From Hevea brasiliensis (Eukaryota; Streptophyta; Magnoliopsida; Malpighiales; Euphorbiaceae), in assembly GCF_030052815.1 (NCBI RefSeq), contig NC_079498.1, positions 79,098,992 through 79,162,991 of the forward strand: DNA of 64,000 nucleotides, in the 5' to 3' direction. Below the pieces are notes generated by a model. That model searched no databases. It had not been told where the DNA came from and saw only the letters and a program-made list of their open reading frames with translations. Below, in pieces: positions 10,301-22,149 of the stretch. Position 1 is the first letter of the stretch. Every line of letters begins with the position of its first letter. The position numbers and the translations under genes are program-made.

Positions 10301-13300
10301 TGTAACACCCCTATTTGCATAGCCTGGTATATGTTACTGTTCCAGTGACCGGTGTCGGTCCGGACAATTAAAGGGATTAGAACCATACTTAAAACAACTA
10401 GATAAGCCATAAACACAAATAATTAGTAATTGTCAATTAGTTAAGTATAAATAAGAAAAATAGAACATAAGAAGTTAAATGTGCCGAGAGTTACAGCGAT
10501 GGGTGACCTTCTCGGGAAGGATTGCGAAGTCGATTTAAACTCAAATTTCGAACCGTAAAATGTGACGCTGCAGTCCTTAGGACTATTGTGAACACAGTGG
10601 AAAAGAGAAAATCACGAAAAAGAATTGTTAAGCAGGTCAAATAATTAGGTCAGGGATCCAGAAGAAATATCAAATAACTTGCAAACTAGATCAAACCGGC
10701 GAGGGGCAATTTAGTCAATTGAACCCGAGAGCTGACTCCTAACCTAACTGTCAAATAAAATCAGAGAAAAAAAAAATTCAGAATCGGGAATTAAATTAAA
10801 GAACTAATAGAAAAATAAATAAAAAAAAAGAAAAAAAAGAAAAAGTAAAAAGTGATGACATAATGCATGACCTCATGCATGATGCAATAAATATCATAAT
10901 TAAAATTTAATTAATTTAATTTATGGTATTCCGAAAGGATAAATTCATAAAAGAAAAAGAAAAGAAAAAAAAAAGACTTCATCTTCTTCAAAAATGTGAA
11001 CCATCTCTCTCACCTCTCCCTCACCAAAACTCCATGGAAGCTCATTTTGAGCTTGATCAAACCTTAAATCCCACAATAGAAAGTTAAATTTCCATCATTA
11101 AATCATGATTTCAAGCTTTGATAGAAAACTTGATAACAAAAAGAAGAAGAAAGGAAGAGGTTTTGAAGAGGTGAAAATTCAAAGAAAGGTTAGTAAGCAA
11201 ACTTCCATTTCTTAGTTTAATTTCTATGTTTTTGGTTCAAGTAGCTTAGATTTTAACTTAAAAATTAAAAGAAAATAATTGTTGGAGGACAAGAGGAAAA
11301 TTTGACCAGCTAGGGTTTTGATGTGTATGTGCATGAATTTGATTCAATTCAAAGTGTAGGTAAGTGGGTATGAGTATGGAAGTGATGTTGGGATGCATTG
11401 TAGTAGTTAAATGCAATATATTGGTGAATTAGGGTTTGGCACCTAGGGTTTAGAAGACAAAAATGTGAGAATGTGTTAAATGGTGTGTTAGACTTGGTTT
11501 GAGGTGAGAAATGGTCATTTGTGACCAATTGGAGTATGTTAGAAGTATTGGAACCAAATGCAAATTCGGATTGCTTAGGGTCATGCTACAGGCAGCAGGA
11601 CTAAGGTCCCTTTGAGAGACCAAAACTGAAAATTTAGAAGTCCAATTACTGTGAGGCCAATTGGGAATGAAAATAGACACAAAATGGAACATTTTTCATT
11701 CAGGAATCATGCCCAAAAAGTGACCAAAACCTAGTGAACAAATTGACCAAATCCGAAATTAGGCAATCTGACCTGTACAAAAATGATTAAATGAACAGTA
11801 TTTGTTCATTTGGCCATAACTTGGGCTAGGCAGGTCTAAATGACCTGAAATTTTACCAGTGGACAGCTGAGATATAGACCTAAAACTTTCACGAAGAACA
11901 CAAACCCAAATTATGCCCTTAACCAAGTCATTTGGCCACCCAAAGTTGGTGACCTAAAACTGCCAGAACCAGTTTGGTGCCCAGAAATCTGGGTTAAGTC
12001 CAATCTGGCAGCCATGATTCAAATGGCTATAACTTGTGCTAAAAAACTTCAATTGGAGTGATTCAAAAAGGAGAATAAAGTTAAGACAATAAGGAATAAT
12101 TTCTATGAAGAAAACTTAGCCAAATTCTAACAGCAATATGACCAATGGAAGAGTGCAACATAGGACACCAAAACTGAAAATTTGCAATTTTGCCTAAAAG
12201 ACTTAAAATTTGAGAAAACAACCAAAACCAACAAATTAGGTAACCAAATGGTATGTGGGTGAAGTTGGAATTCCCATACCTATTAAGCCTTAGAAAGTCA
12301 ACAAATTGACTAGAATAGTGTCATAAATAGTAACTCCAAAATACAAATTTTAAAGAACGTCAAGTTTAGCATATTAAAGCTAGGTATAAGTAGATTTGAA
12401 TTTATTTTTGGAGTTATGATAAATGGTGATGCTGAAACACTGTGAAACTGTGTGTTTCAGTGGAAAAGAATACTGGGAAAGAACCCGAGACATCAAGTCA
12501 AGGCCAAGAGGGGACTCGTATAAGGTTTGTGCACAACTAACTATTTTGTTACTTTTCACTTCTAAATTGATTTGAACAAGTTTATTTTATGATTTATAAT
12601 TTTGTTGTGTTGAGGATTTTAATTTGTTGAATGAAATTGTATAAATTAAATGTAAATTTTCTTATGCATTTAAGGATTTATTGCATAGTTTTGAGGATTG
12701 TAAATTTTAAGTTTGATGTGTTGCCAACCTTGAGCATGAATTTATGATGATTAAATATGTTAATGATTTGTAAACACTTTGTAAATAGAAATTGTTTTGA
12801 ATATGATTTGAAACCACAGTTGACATCAGAAAATATGTTGTGAATTCTCATTAGCTTGTCTAGTGAGATATCTCCTCCACTAGATGGGGCGAGTTCCTTC
12901 CGCTCTGGCTTGCCAGTTGGGGAAGAGTTTGAATAAGTACTCATATATACTAGCTAGTCTTTGTTCCTCCCTTTTAGCCTCAGTTATTGGGAGAGTGTGA
13001 AATGTCGTGGTGTACAACACGGCATCTATTTGAATTTTGGGTCATGGGTTCAACTGTGTGAATTGTTGGCAACGCCCTTTAAATTATGCATAGTTTGATA
13101 AATTGTGGTTGAAATAAATAATTTGTCAGTGATTCAAAATATTTTTATATTGTTTCGGGATTTAAAAGAAATGTAGATAAATAGTTACTATTTGACCAAA
13201 ATGTTATTCAAATGAATAATTTACATGAGTGAAAATATTGATTTCTGAATGTTATGAATTTTGAAGAATTTAGAAATTTTAAATTTTTATTTGTTATGAA

Positions 13301-14081
13301 TTATCAAGCATAACTTTTATTAAGTTTTAAATTATTAGTTTGTGCACCACTGAGTTCACCACTCAGCGATAGCTTTGTATGCTGTCGCAGGTGAAAGAAA
13401 ATATAAAGCAGTTGAGCAAGATTACTAAAAGACATAGTGAGACTATCTTCGGGTATATCATAGGTATACCCTTGTACTTTAGATTTTGATGTAATTCTGT
13501 AATTATATGTATGAAATTTACTTTGAGCAGTTGTACCAACTCTTTTGTAATATATTTTTGGATTGTAATGAAATACAAATTATTATAAGGTTATCTTGAG
13601 ATTTTATATATTTATAAAGTTTTGCACTACTAAATTTTTTTATGATCCCATGAATGTAAATATTAATTTTGTTACCTTAATGAGAGGTTTCAATGTTTGA
13701 TTTAATTTAAACTGTGTATTGAGTTGCTTGTATTGATTTGTGAAATGAGATTGAATAATGGAGTTGTGATTGAGAAAAATATTGGAAGTATCTTTATTTT
13801 CAGGTTTTAAAGAATTGTTTTCTCAAAATACAGACAGCACTCTGCCGAAATTTTTGTAAAAATTATGAAGATTTTAAATAACTAAAAATTTGATTTATGT
13901 TTGGACTTTAAATAAAGGTTTTTAATATCTGAGAAAATTTTACCCACCAATTTAAAAATGAATGAAAATTGTTTCAAAATCCCTTGTAGTATATTTAATG
14001 GGTTACCGGTAGGCGAAGTATGGTAATTCATTAGGTGTACTATGGGAGCATGTTACATCTTACGAGGAGTAGGTTGTGACA
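10301..14081 (+). mobile_element. Solo LTR H (Ty3/gypsy) nested in the gag of element A
   Basis: Starts TGTAACACCC, ends GGTTGTGACA, 3781 bp, flanked by the exact duplication CCAGC (10296-10300, 14082-14086). There is no internal domain, so it is a solo LTR left by LTR-LTR recombination. Landmarks: U3 box (10495-10508); a variant GGGGCAATTTAGTCAATT (10703-10720); A-rich stretch around 10770-10850; CATAACT-type modules near 11640, 11815 and 12029; stem-loop CTCATTAG/CTAGTGAG (about 12848-12868); twin hairpin (13350-13388). Its start resembles F and its end resembles B and E. Confidence 0.93.
13350..13388 (+). other. LTR twin hairpin, solo LTR H
   Basis: Stem 1 CTGAGT/ACTCAG (5-nt loop) followed directly by stem 2 CGATAGC/GCTGTCG (one G-T pair), then CAGGTGAAAG. 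The positions equivalent to A's stem 1 show paired changes. Confidence 0.65.
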
Positions 14082-15122
14082 CCAGCCACATTTCAGCAAA
14101 TGGGTGAGTTCTTTAGACAGATGGTAGCAGTTATGCCACCACCACCACCTCCACATCAAAAATCTCATATGGAGAGACTCAGGAAGTTCAGAGCAGTGGA
14201 TTTTCTAGGCAAAAGGGAAGATGATTCTGTCACAGCTGAAAACTGGTTGGACAGGACTAGAAGAGTCTTAAAACAATTTCATTGTACTCCAGAGCAGAAT
14301 TTGGAAGCTGTTGTATCACTACTGCCAGATGATGCATACCAATGGTGGGATACAGTGACTAGTGAGGTACTTCCAGAATAAATAACTTGGGATTTCTTTC
14401 TCACTAAGTTCAGAAAGAAGTATGTGGGCAGTGTATATCTAGAAGAGAAGAGAAGGGAGTTTATTGCCCTACACCAGAGACAGCTGACAATGGTTGAATA
14501 TGAAAGAGAATTTGTCAGACTGAGCCGCTATGGGCGGGAAATAGTCCCTAATGAGGTAGAGAGATGCAAGAGATTTAAGGAAGGACTCAATGATAACATT
14601 AAAGTAATGATTACAGCCTTGGGGATTATAGAGTTTGCCAAGTTAGTGGAAGCCGCACTGAAGGTTGAAAAAGTTAGAATGAATGAGCAGAATAGAAGGG
14701 ACAGACAACAGAAAAGAGGTCAGGGTTAGACTAGCACATCTTCTTCCCTTAGTAAGAAATTCAGAGGTTCGCCTACTCAGAGTTTCAGTAGAGCACCAAG
14801 TCAAGGTCAGTCACAGAGGCCCAAATCTTAGTTTGCACTAAGGAGAGGCCAGTCCACACCTTCAGTGGCTAGCTCTCCAGGGACAGGGTTCAGGGGACCA
14901 GCCACAACAGTATCTGTTGCTTGCCCTCATTGCCAAAAATGGCATAAGGATGAATGTTGGAGGATGAAAGGTGCTTGTTTACGGTGTGGGTCTACAGACT
15001 GCCTAGTCCAAGATTGTCCTCGCCGAACTGCTACATCCACTCCGGTATCAACTGTTAGGCCTGCCCCTCCAGCTCCAAGGGGTAGAAAGCCGAGTAAGGC
15101 TAAGGCAGCGGGTACTTCATAG
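14082..15122 (+). pseudogene. Element A gag, main part (capsid and zinc knuckle), stops present
   Basis: Continues the gag after H: a Gln-rich start, Pro-rich linker, then the retrotransposon Gag domain (AENWLDRTRRVLKQFHC, then a YQWWD block), a MVEYEREFVRLSRY-like block and a basic tail. In-frame stops occur at 14379-14381 (TAA), 14727-14729, 14829-14831 and 15120-15122 (TAG); the three TAGs fit CAG to TAG transitions. The nucleocapsid knuckle (14976-15017) reads CX2CX4CX4C: a Cys replaces the usual His. Gag would form the virus-like particle and bind RNA. Confidence 0.87.
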
Positions 15123-15140
15123 AAACTAGTATCAGAGTCT

Positions 15141-16463
15141 GTGGAGAAAGCAGAAGGTAAAAAACCAGCCAGAGCCTATGCAATAAGGGCACAGGAGGAA
15201 CAGGATGCTCCAGATGTCATCAAGGGTACGTTCCTCCTCTATAATACTTCTGTGCATGCATTAGTGGATCCTGGATCTACTCATTCATATATTTGTATCA
15301 AGCTGCCCGTAGAAAGGGGAATACCAATAGAGGAAAGTGACCAAGACATCCTGGTCACAAATCCACTAGGCCACAGTGTGGTAGTAAACAAAGTATATAA
15401 GGGCTGTCCATTGAAGATTCAAGGGAAAGAGTTCTCAGCAGACTTAATCGAACTGCCTTTCCATGAGTTTGATGTGATTTTAGGAATGGACTGGTTATCC
15501 CATCATCAGGCAATAATAGATTGTAAATTGAAGAGAATCTCTCTGAAAACTGCTGAGAAAGATGAAATAATAGTTGTGGGTGAAAGGACAAATTTCTTGT
15601 CCAATGTCATCTCAGCTACAGTTGCAAGGAGATGGTTGAGAAAAGGGTGTGAAGCCTATCTGGCACACGTGGTTGACACTAGGCAGGGTAAACTTGACTT
15701 GTCTAACATATCCACAGTAAGGGATTTCTCTGAGCTATTTCCTAAGGAATTGCCTAGTTTGCCACCAGAAAGGGAAGTTAAATTTGCTATTGAGATTATA
15801 CCGGGTACAGCTCCGATTTCAATTGCTCCGTATAGGATGGCACCTGCTGAATTGAAAGAGTTAAAAATCCAGCTGCAAGAATTACTAGACAAGGGGTTCA
15901 TACGCCCCAGTGTGTCACTGTGGGGAGCTCCGGTACTGTTTGTTAAGAAAAAAGATGGGACACTGAGGTTATGTGTTGACTACCGGCAGTTAAACAGAGT
16001 AACAGTGAAGAACAAGTATTCGTTGCCTAGAATTGACGATCTGTTTGATCAGTTGAAGGGAGCCGGTGTATTTTTTAAGATTGATCTCAGATCGGGGTAT
16101 CATCAACTAAGGGTTAAGGATACAGATGTGCCTAAGACTGCATTTAGAACCCGGTATGGGCATTATGAATTCCTGATGATGCCATTTGGGTTAACAAATG
16201 CTCCAGCAGCATTCATGGACCTTATGAACCGTATCTTCCATCCATACTTAGATCAGTTTGTAGTGGTCTTTATTGATGACATCCTAGTGTATTTCAAGGA
16301 TAAAGCAGAACATGATGAACATTTGAGAATTATTCTGCAGACTCTGAAAGAGAAGAAACTGTACGCCAAATTGTCCAAGTGTGAGTTCTGGTTGAATGAG
16401 ATTGCATTCCTTGGACATGTAGTATCGGCTGAAGGGATTAGAGTGGATCCCAAGAAGATTTAA
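15141..16463 (+). pseudogene. Element A pol: aspartic protease and reverse transcriptase (longest open segment)
   Basis: A 440-codon open stretch. Protease: active site [12 protein letters not shown] at about residues 40-51 (Asp codon 15267), then [20 protein letters not shown] begins near 15815 ([14 protein letters not shown]) and contains [51 protein letters not shown] and the catalytic F-I-D-D at 16269-16280. The catalytic Asp pair is intact. The segment ends at TAA (16461-16463), which fits CAA to TAA in the RT thumb/connection. RT copies element RNA to cDNA; protease processes Gag-Pol. Confidence 0.93.
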
Positions 16464-16466
16464 GTA

Positions 16467-17510
16467 GTGATGGAATGGAAGCCTCCCAGAAATACAACTG
16501 AGATCAGAAGTTTCTTGGGGTTAGCTGGATATTATAGAAGATTTATAAAGGGATTTTCCCTGATAGCTGCTCCAATGACCAAATTACTACACAAGAATAT
16601 GAAATTTCACTGGAATGACAAGTGTCAAGCCAGTTTTGAGAGGCTAAAGTCTATGTTGACAGAGGCACCAATGTTAACACAACCAGTGTTAGGAAAAGAC
16701 TTTGTAGTCTACAGTGATGCCTCACATAATGGGTTAGGGTGTGTACTCATGCAAGAAGGGAAAGTGGTCCCATATGCTTCTAGGCAGTTAAGGCCACATG
16801 AAAAGAATTATCCTACTCATGATTTAGAGTTAGCAGCAATTGTCTTTGCATTGAAGATGTGGAGACATTACTTGTATGGAGAAAAATGCTACATATGCAC
16901 AGACCATAAGAGTCTGAAGTATCTGCCAACCCAGAAGAAACTTAATTTGAGACCGAAGCGATGGATTGAATTCCTGAAAGATTATGATTGTGTAATTGAC
17001 TATCACCTTGGGAAGGCAAATGTAGTCGCTGATGCTTTAAGCAAAAAATCTATTGTAGCATTAAGATCTCTGAATGCCCAACTGTCCTTAACTCATGATG
17101 GAGTTATTTTGGCTAAGTTGCAAGTGAAGCTGAATCTGTTACAGCAGATACAGAATGGGCAGAAGACATATGAGAAATTAATGGTTGTTATGGGCAAAAT
17201 CACTGAGGGAAAGGAAACTGAATATGAAGTGAAAAAAAATGGGTGCCTGTACTATAAAGAAAGAGTATGTGTACCAGATGATAAAGAGTTGAAAACCAGT
17301 ATTCTGAAAGAAGCACATAACAGTGTGTATGCTATGCACCCAGGAAGCACAAAAATGTACCATGACCTGAAACTTCAATACTGGTGGCCAGGTATGAAGA
17401 AGAACATAGCTGACTATGTAACTAGATGCTTGACATGTCAACAAGTCAAAGCAGAACAAAAAGTTCTATCAGGTTTGTTACAGCCCATAAACATACCTAA
17501 ATGGAAATGA
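16467..17510 (+). pseudogene. Element A pol: RT connection, RNase H, integrase N-terminus
   Basis: Same frame as the preceding RT segment. It shows the RT end block [14 protein letters not shown], then RNase H ([12 protein letters not shown] with Asp near 16715, [22 protein letters not shown], and the [15 protein letters not shown] tail), then the integrase zinc-binding HHCC domain ([11 protein letters not shown] ... [10 protein letters not shown], about 17317-17445). The TGA at 17508-17510 replaces a conserved Trp codon (TGG to TGA). Confidence 0.92.
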
Positions 17511-17831
17511 GACCGAGTCACTATGGACTTTGTCAGTGGTCTACCTCTCACTCAGAAGAAGCATGATGCAGTATGGGTGATTGTGGATAGGTTGACCAAA
17601 TAAGCACATTTTCTGCCAGTTAGAACTGACTACTCATTGGAAAAGCTAGCAGAATTGTATATTAGTGAGATAGTTAGACTACATGGAATTCCACTTTCCA
17701 TTATATCTGATAGAGACCCGAGGTTTACATATAGATTTTGGAAGAAATTACAAGAATCCTTGGGCACTCAACTCCATTTTAGTATGGCTTTTCATCCTCA
17801 GACGGATGGACAGTCAGAAAGAATAATACAG
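17511..17831 (+). pseudogene. Element A integrase catalytic core, first part
   Basis: DDE integrase core in the same frame: first Asp in VTMDF (17526-17528), second in ISDRDPRF (17709-17711), Glu in GQSER (17817-17819), so the D,D35E triad is present. One stop (TAA at about 17602) lies after the VDRLTK block. The frame runs into the GT of an intron-like insertion at 17832. Confidence 0.9.
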
Positions 17832-17911
17832 GTAAATTCTGAAACTCATTGAGTTATTGTAAACAATAAATTAAACTGATAATGATAATAATAACTGAAT
17901 ATATGTGATAG
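17832..17911 (+). other. 80-bp GT-AG intron-like insertion in element A integrase
   Basis: The insertion begins GTAAAT after a CAG and ends GTGATAG before GTCCTC. It is AT-rich with CTGAT/CTGAA branch-point-like strings, and it contains stops in the incoming frame. Its length (80) is not a multiple of 3, yet reading from 17831 straight to 17912 restores the conserved I-I-Q-V-L-E-D-M-L frame. The homologous site in element E (about 52094-52110) has no insertion. A small insertion with chance GT/AG ends is the alternative. Confidence 0.65.
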
Positions 17912-18652
17912 GTCCTCGAGGATATGCTGAGAAGTTGTGTTATTGAGTTTGAGGGAAGTTGGGACAGATATCTTCCACTGGCAGAATTTGCATACAACAA
18001 TAGCTATCAAGCTAGCATACAAATGGCACCCTATGAAGCACTGTATGGGAGAAAATGCAGAACACCTGTATGTTGGACTGAATTGGGTAAAGATAAGCTA
18101 GTGGGGCCAGACCTGATAAAACAAACAGAGGAAAAGGTGAAACTGATAAAGGCCAATTTGAAAGTTGCTTTAGACCGATAGAAATCTTATGCTGACTTGA
18201 AAAGAAAGGACATTCAGTATGAAGTTGGCGCGAAGGTATTTCTCAAAGTATCACCGTGGAAGAAAGTGTTGAGATTCGGGAAAAAGGGTAAATTAAGCCC
18301 TAGGTTTATTGGCCCATATGAAGTTATTGAACATGTAGGACCAGTAGCCTACATATTAGCCTTACCACCTGAGCTGGACAAGATACATAATGTGTTCCAT
18401 GTCTCGATGCTCAGAAGATACAGATCAGATCCTTCACATGTCATCTCAGCAGAAGAAATTGTGGTACAACCTGACCTGACATATGAAGAAGAACCAATTA
18501 AAATCTTGGCATGAGAGGTAAAAGAGCTCAGAAACAAGACAATTCCACTAGTGAAAATCCTATGGAGACACCACAACACGGAAGAGGAAACATGGGAGAG
18601 CGAGGAGACAATGAGGCAACAGTTCCCTCAGCTCTTCACATTAGGTAAATTA
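17912..18652 (+). pseudogene. Element A integrase C-terminus and chromodomain
   Basis: The integrase end has DRYLPLAEFAYNNSYQ and PYEALYGRKCRTP, then the GPY/F region (KLSPRFIGPYEVIEHVG, about 18290-18340) and the FHVSMLRRY block. The last ~50 codons (EEPIKILA ... VKILWRHHNTEEETWE, about 18487-18640) match the group II chromodomain of chromoviruses, thought to steer insertion to particular heterochromatin. Stops: TAG at 18179-18181 (CAG to TAG) and TGA at 18512-18514 (fits CGA to TGA). Confidence 0.9.
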
Positions 18653-18685
18653 CGAGGACGAAATTTTTATTTAGAGGGGAAGAGT
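18647..18685 (+). other. Polypurine tract of element A and upstream inverted repeat
   Basis: The inverted repeat AAATTACGAGGACGAAATTT (18647-18666) is followed by the purine-rich AGAGGGGAAGAGT ending one base before the 3' LTR. The PPT primes plus-strand DNA synthesis. The inverted repeat recurs at the same place in D and E. Confidence 0.8.
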
Positions 18686-21600
18686 TGTAACATCCTCCCT
18701 GTACATATTCTGTACGTTCTGTTGCTCCAGTGGCTAAATATCAGTCCAGGCAAGTCAGAATGTCTGGAACTACACTTCGATGATAGTGAACAGACATATA
18801 ATGATGAATTAAATAAAAAGAAAATACAAGAAAAATCAAAGAAAAATGAAAGAGAGAAAATGAAGCTAAGTTAAACGAGCCAGCACCGCAGCGATGGGTG
18901 ACCGCACCGGGAAGGTCGTTGTCGACCCTAGGACCACAGGGAACCCTCGGAATTAAATTTTGAGACGTAAGTAAAGGTTTATTGAAATATAATTGACACT
19001 AGAATTATCAAAGAAAAATTAATAAATTAGTACAAAGAAAAATGAAAATTTGAGAAACAGACAAAAATCGGTGTTACCGAAAAATCAGAAATATAACCCG
19101 AAGTGGGGCATTTTGGTCATTTGACACCTAGAGTTGCCTTTTGACCTCAATGTCCATTAAAAATAAATGATATTACACTTAGAAAATGTCATGAAAAATT
19201 AAATTGTGATATAATATGTAAATAGTGAAAGAAATGAGGTAAATGTGCAAATATGAAACTTAGTATAATTAAACATTAAACTATTGTTTAGTGCTCCACT
19301 AACTACATTGTAAGAGACATAAAATAACAATTAGTGGGTAGAAATGGGTCATCTTCAACCTCAAGAACAAACCAGCTGAATTGGTTCTCCATGAAAGACT
19401 CCATGGCCGAATGAGCTCTTCCTCCCTGCAACCTTGATCTAGCCACTCTTTCCACTTGGTTTCCTCATTAAACCTTGCATACTCAGCTTGGGGAAGACAT
19501 TGGTAGCAAAAAAAAGAAGAAGATAGTGAGGTTTGAGCAAACTACAAAAAGAAGTAAGTGTCCAATTCTCTTCCTTTCTTTAGTGAAAGTGATGCTTGAG
19601 TTAAGGGATGTTGTTTAGTGAAGAAAATATGTAGAAATGTTGAGTATTGGAATTGAGCCATTTTTGGCAGCCATAAAGGTTTGTAGTGTTTGAGTTTTTC
19701 TTACCTTTAATGGATGGAAATTAAGGTTGATTAACTCAAATGGAAGATGCAGTAAGTTAATATCCAAGTATGTGCATGTTAGTGCTTGAATTAAGGGTTT
19801 GAAATGGGACCTTGATGCTATGGCAAACTGCCATGTTTGGCAGCTTATAATATCATGAATTTGTGTGTGTGAATCTAAAGTTTATTAATGAAATATAATA
19901 GTGTTAAATTGTGGGCAGCATATGTAATTGATATGGAGGTATGAGTATATGGAAGTATATGTGTAATATTGATATTGAGATATGTTGAATTTTGGTGGAA
20001 GTGAATGTTGAACTTGAATGGTGTATTGTGTGCATTGAGCACTTGAGTGTTCTGCCTAATATGCTTGCTAGAATTGTGTTTAGTATTTGTAGAAGTGCTA
20101 TGAATGAATAATGAAGTCATGAGAAGGAGGAGAAATGGCAAATTGGAAGTGTAATTGTCTTATGCAGGTTATGTGTTGTTGGCAGTACCTAAATTAGGTC
20201 ATAAGTTCCAAACTGTGAACCCAATTGGTATGAGACCAATGGAGGGTGAAACTAGACACCAAATAGGCCAACTTTCATGTAGAAATGTTGCCACAATTCT
20301 GCCTAGAAACTGACCTTAAAAATGACCAAATTCGGAATGGCAACCTTGCAACCTAGATTTTTGACCATATGCACAGTAATCATTAGGATGACCATAACTC
20401 ACTCGATCCAATTGACCTAAAATTTTTAGCATGGATAGCTTAGACATAGAGCTACAATTCTTATGAAGACACCAAAGCCCATAAATGACCAGAACCAAGT
20501 CAAATAGCTTGCACAAGTTCGGGTACCAAAACTGCCAGGACTAAAAGTGACCTAAAATTGACCAAATTTTGCACTAAAGGTGCAATCTGTCCAGCTTTAG
20601 TAAATTTACCATATCTTTTTCCTATACAACTCAGAATGACCTAAAATTTTGCCCCGAGTGCAATAAGACATAGAACTACAATTTTGCTTCTTTGACCAGA
20701 AGCTAAAAACTAAGAGAAATAGGACTTTAAGCTAGACCAATCTAGCACACAAAAATTGAGAATTTGACATTTACATACAATGATGCTTGAAGCAATTTGG
20801 CAATGAATGTCAACTTGTAAAAATGGTAAATTGCATTATATTGAAAGTATATTGAATTGTAAATTGTGATATGTTGATGCTAGAAACAACTTATTCATAG
20901 TACCTAAAAAGGTCAACATATGCATTGACTTATGAATTACATAATAGCTAGTAAACTCTAAAAAATTGAAGAACTACACAATTAATTTATAATATGTCAT
21001 AGTTTGCCTACTTAACTAGTTTGGATAGGTTGGCATGCCAGTAGGATTCTGACAGCTGTTCTGTAAATGGCTTTATGCCATACTGTGTTTTTACGGCATA
21101 TTATGCCGCACTGTGATTTTAATAGCCTACGACTATACATATTGTGTATTTATACTTGGCTTATCGCCGGATTGACTATATGGCTTTTTAGCCACACTTT
21201 TGCACACCGGGAGACACTTTGTGACCGATGGTGTGACGGCCCGAGGCACTAGATACCCAGTGCCAGTATATCCATTTATCTAGTATGGTCAGTATATAGG
21301 CTACACGGGCAGTAATTCAAGTACTATTAAATTCAAATAGCTAAATCCAGTCTACTGACATACAACACTACCAAAAATTATCAAATATTGAAATGTTAGC
21401 AAATAAAAGTAGAATCAGCAATTGCAAAGTATATCGATGTTATAAATTCGTAAACAATTCATTTATTTTATTTTAGTTTATATTTCTTTATATTTGGCAC
21501 CACTAAGAAAAATTGCTTAGCGCGTTGCTTTTTTAACGCGTAGGTATTGGAAACATAGTTGGGGAGCCCAGCAGACCTACGACCAGGTGAGACATACGAT

Positions 21601-22144
21601 TTGCACAGGAGTCCAGAGTCATCTGCACTGCATTGCATACATGGTAGGACTTAGGATATCTTATATTTTGTACTTCTGTTGTATTTGAAATTCGGCCATG
21701 TATTTTATAATATTATGAAAGCTCTAAAGTTTGTAATATTTTGTACATATTAAATAACATGGAGATTTTCTAGATATATTTAAATTATTATGGACTGTAT
21801 TATGGAACTGTTTAATGACTGTAAAAGTCTATTGACTTTAATGAGAAATCGAGACTGTGAAATAGTTGAGATTTTGATATTATCATATTGAACTGTTTTT
21901 AACAGGTCTGAAAGGACAGTTTGTTCGAAATACAGACGGAACCTTGCTAAATTTTTATTACCATTTTTGAAACACTGAATTTATTAAAGTATGAAAATAG
22001 TATCAGTATTATATGAATATACATAAAAGACTTCTTAAAAATCAAATTGAGTTCAAGAAATGAGTTGATTACAGACTAGGTGCTCTGGCACGTCGTGTAG
22101 CACACCTTGCTCAGCTACATTGTAAACGGATGAGGGGTGTTACA
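18686..22144 (+). repeat. 3' LTR of element A
   Basis: Direct repeat of 6620-10058 with scattered substitutions and small indels. U3 box at 18890-18903, GGGGCATTTTGGTCATTT at 19106-19123, palindrome CGGCATA-T-TATGCCG near 21098-21112, twin hairpin 21503-21540. Ends GGGTGTTACA, followed by the duplicated TGGTA. Confidence 0.94.
21503..21540 (+). other. LTR twin hairpin, element A 3' LTR
   Basis: Stem 1 CTAAG/CTTAG and stem 2 CGCGTT/AACGCG. Both stems keep their outer pairs although the loops have changed relative to the 5' LTR. Confidence 0.6.
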
Positions 22145-22149
22145 TGGTA

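Larger units (their letters stand above)
6620..22144 (+). mobile_element. Element A: complete Ty3/gypsy (Tekay/Del-like chromovirus) with nested solo LTR H
   Basis: Two ~3.45-kb direct LTRs (6620-10058, 18686-22144) flank PBS, gag, protease, RT, RNase H, integrase, chromodomain and PPT in the order typical of Ty3/gypsy. The 5-bp target duplication TGGTA (6615-6619, 22145-22149) is exact. Without H the element is about 11.7 kb. The two LTRs differ by scattered substitutions and small indels, clearly more than the two Copia-1 LTRs, so A is older than Copia-1. The coding region has about eight stops and is not autonomous. It is inserted in the 5' LTR of B, on the opposite strand. Confidence 0.95.

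Noticed and set aside
18551..18874. 107-codon ORF running from the chromodomain into the 3' LTR of A
   Set aside because: Its first third is the real chromodomain end in the pol frame; the rest is chance read-through into the LTR past the PPT.
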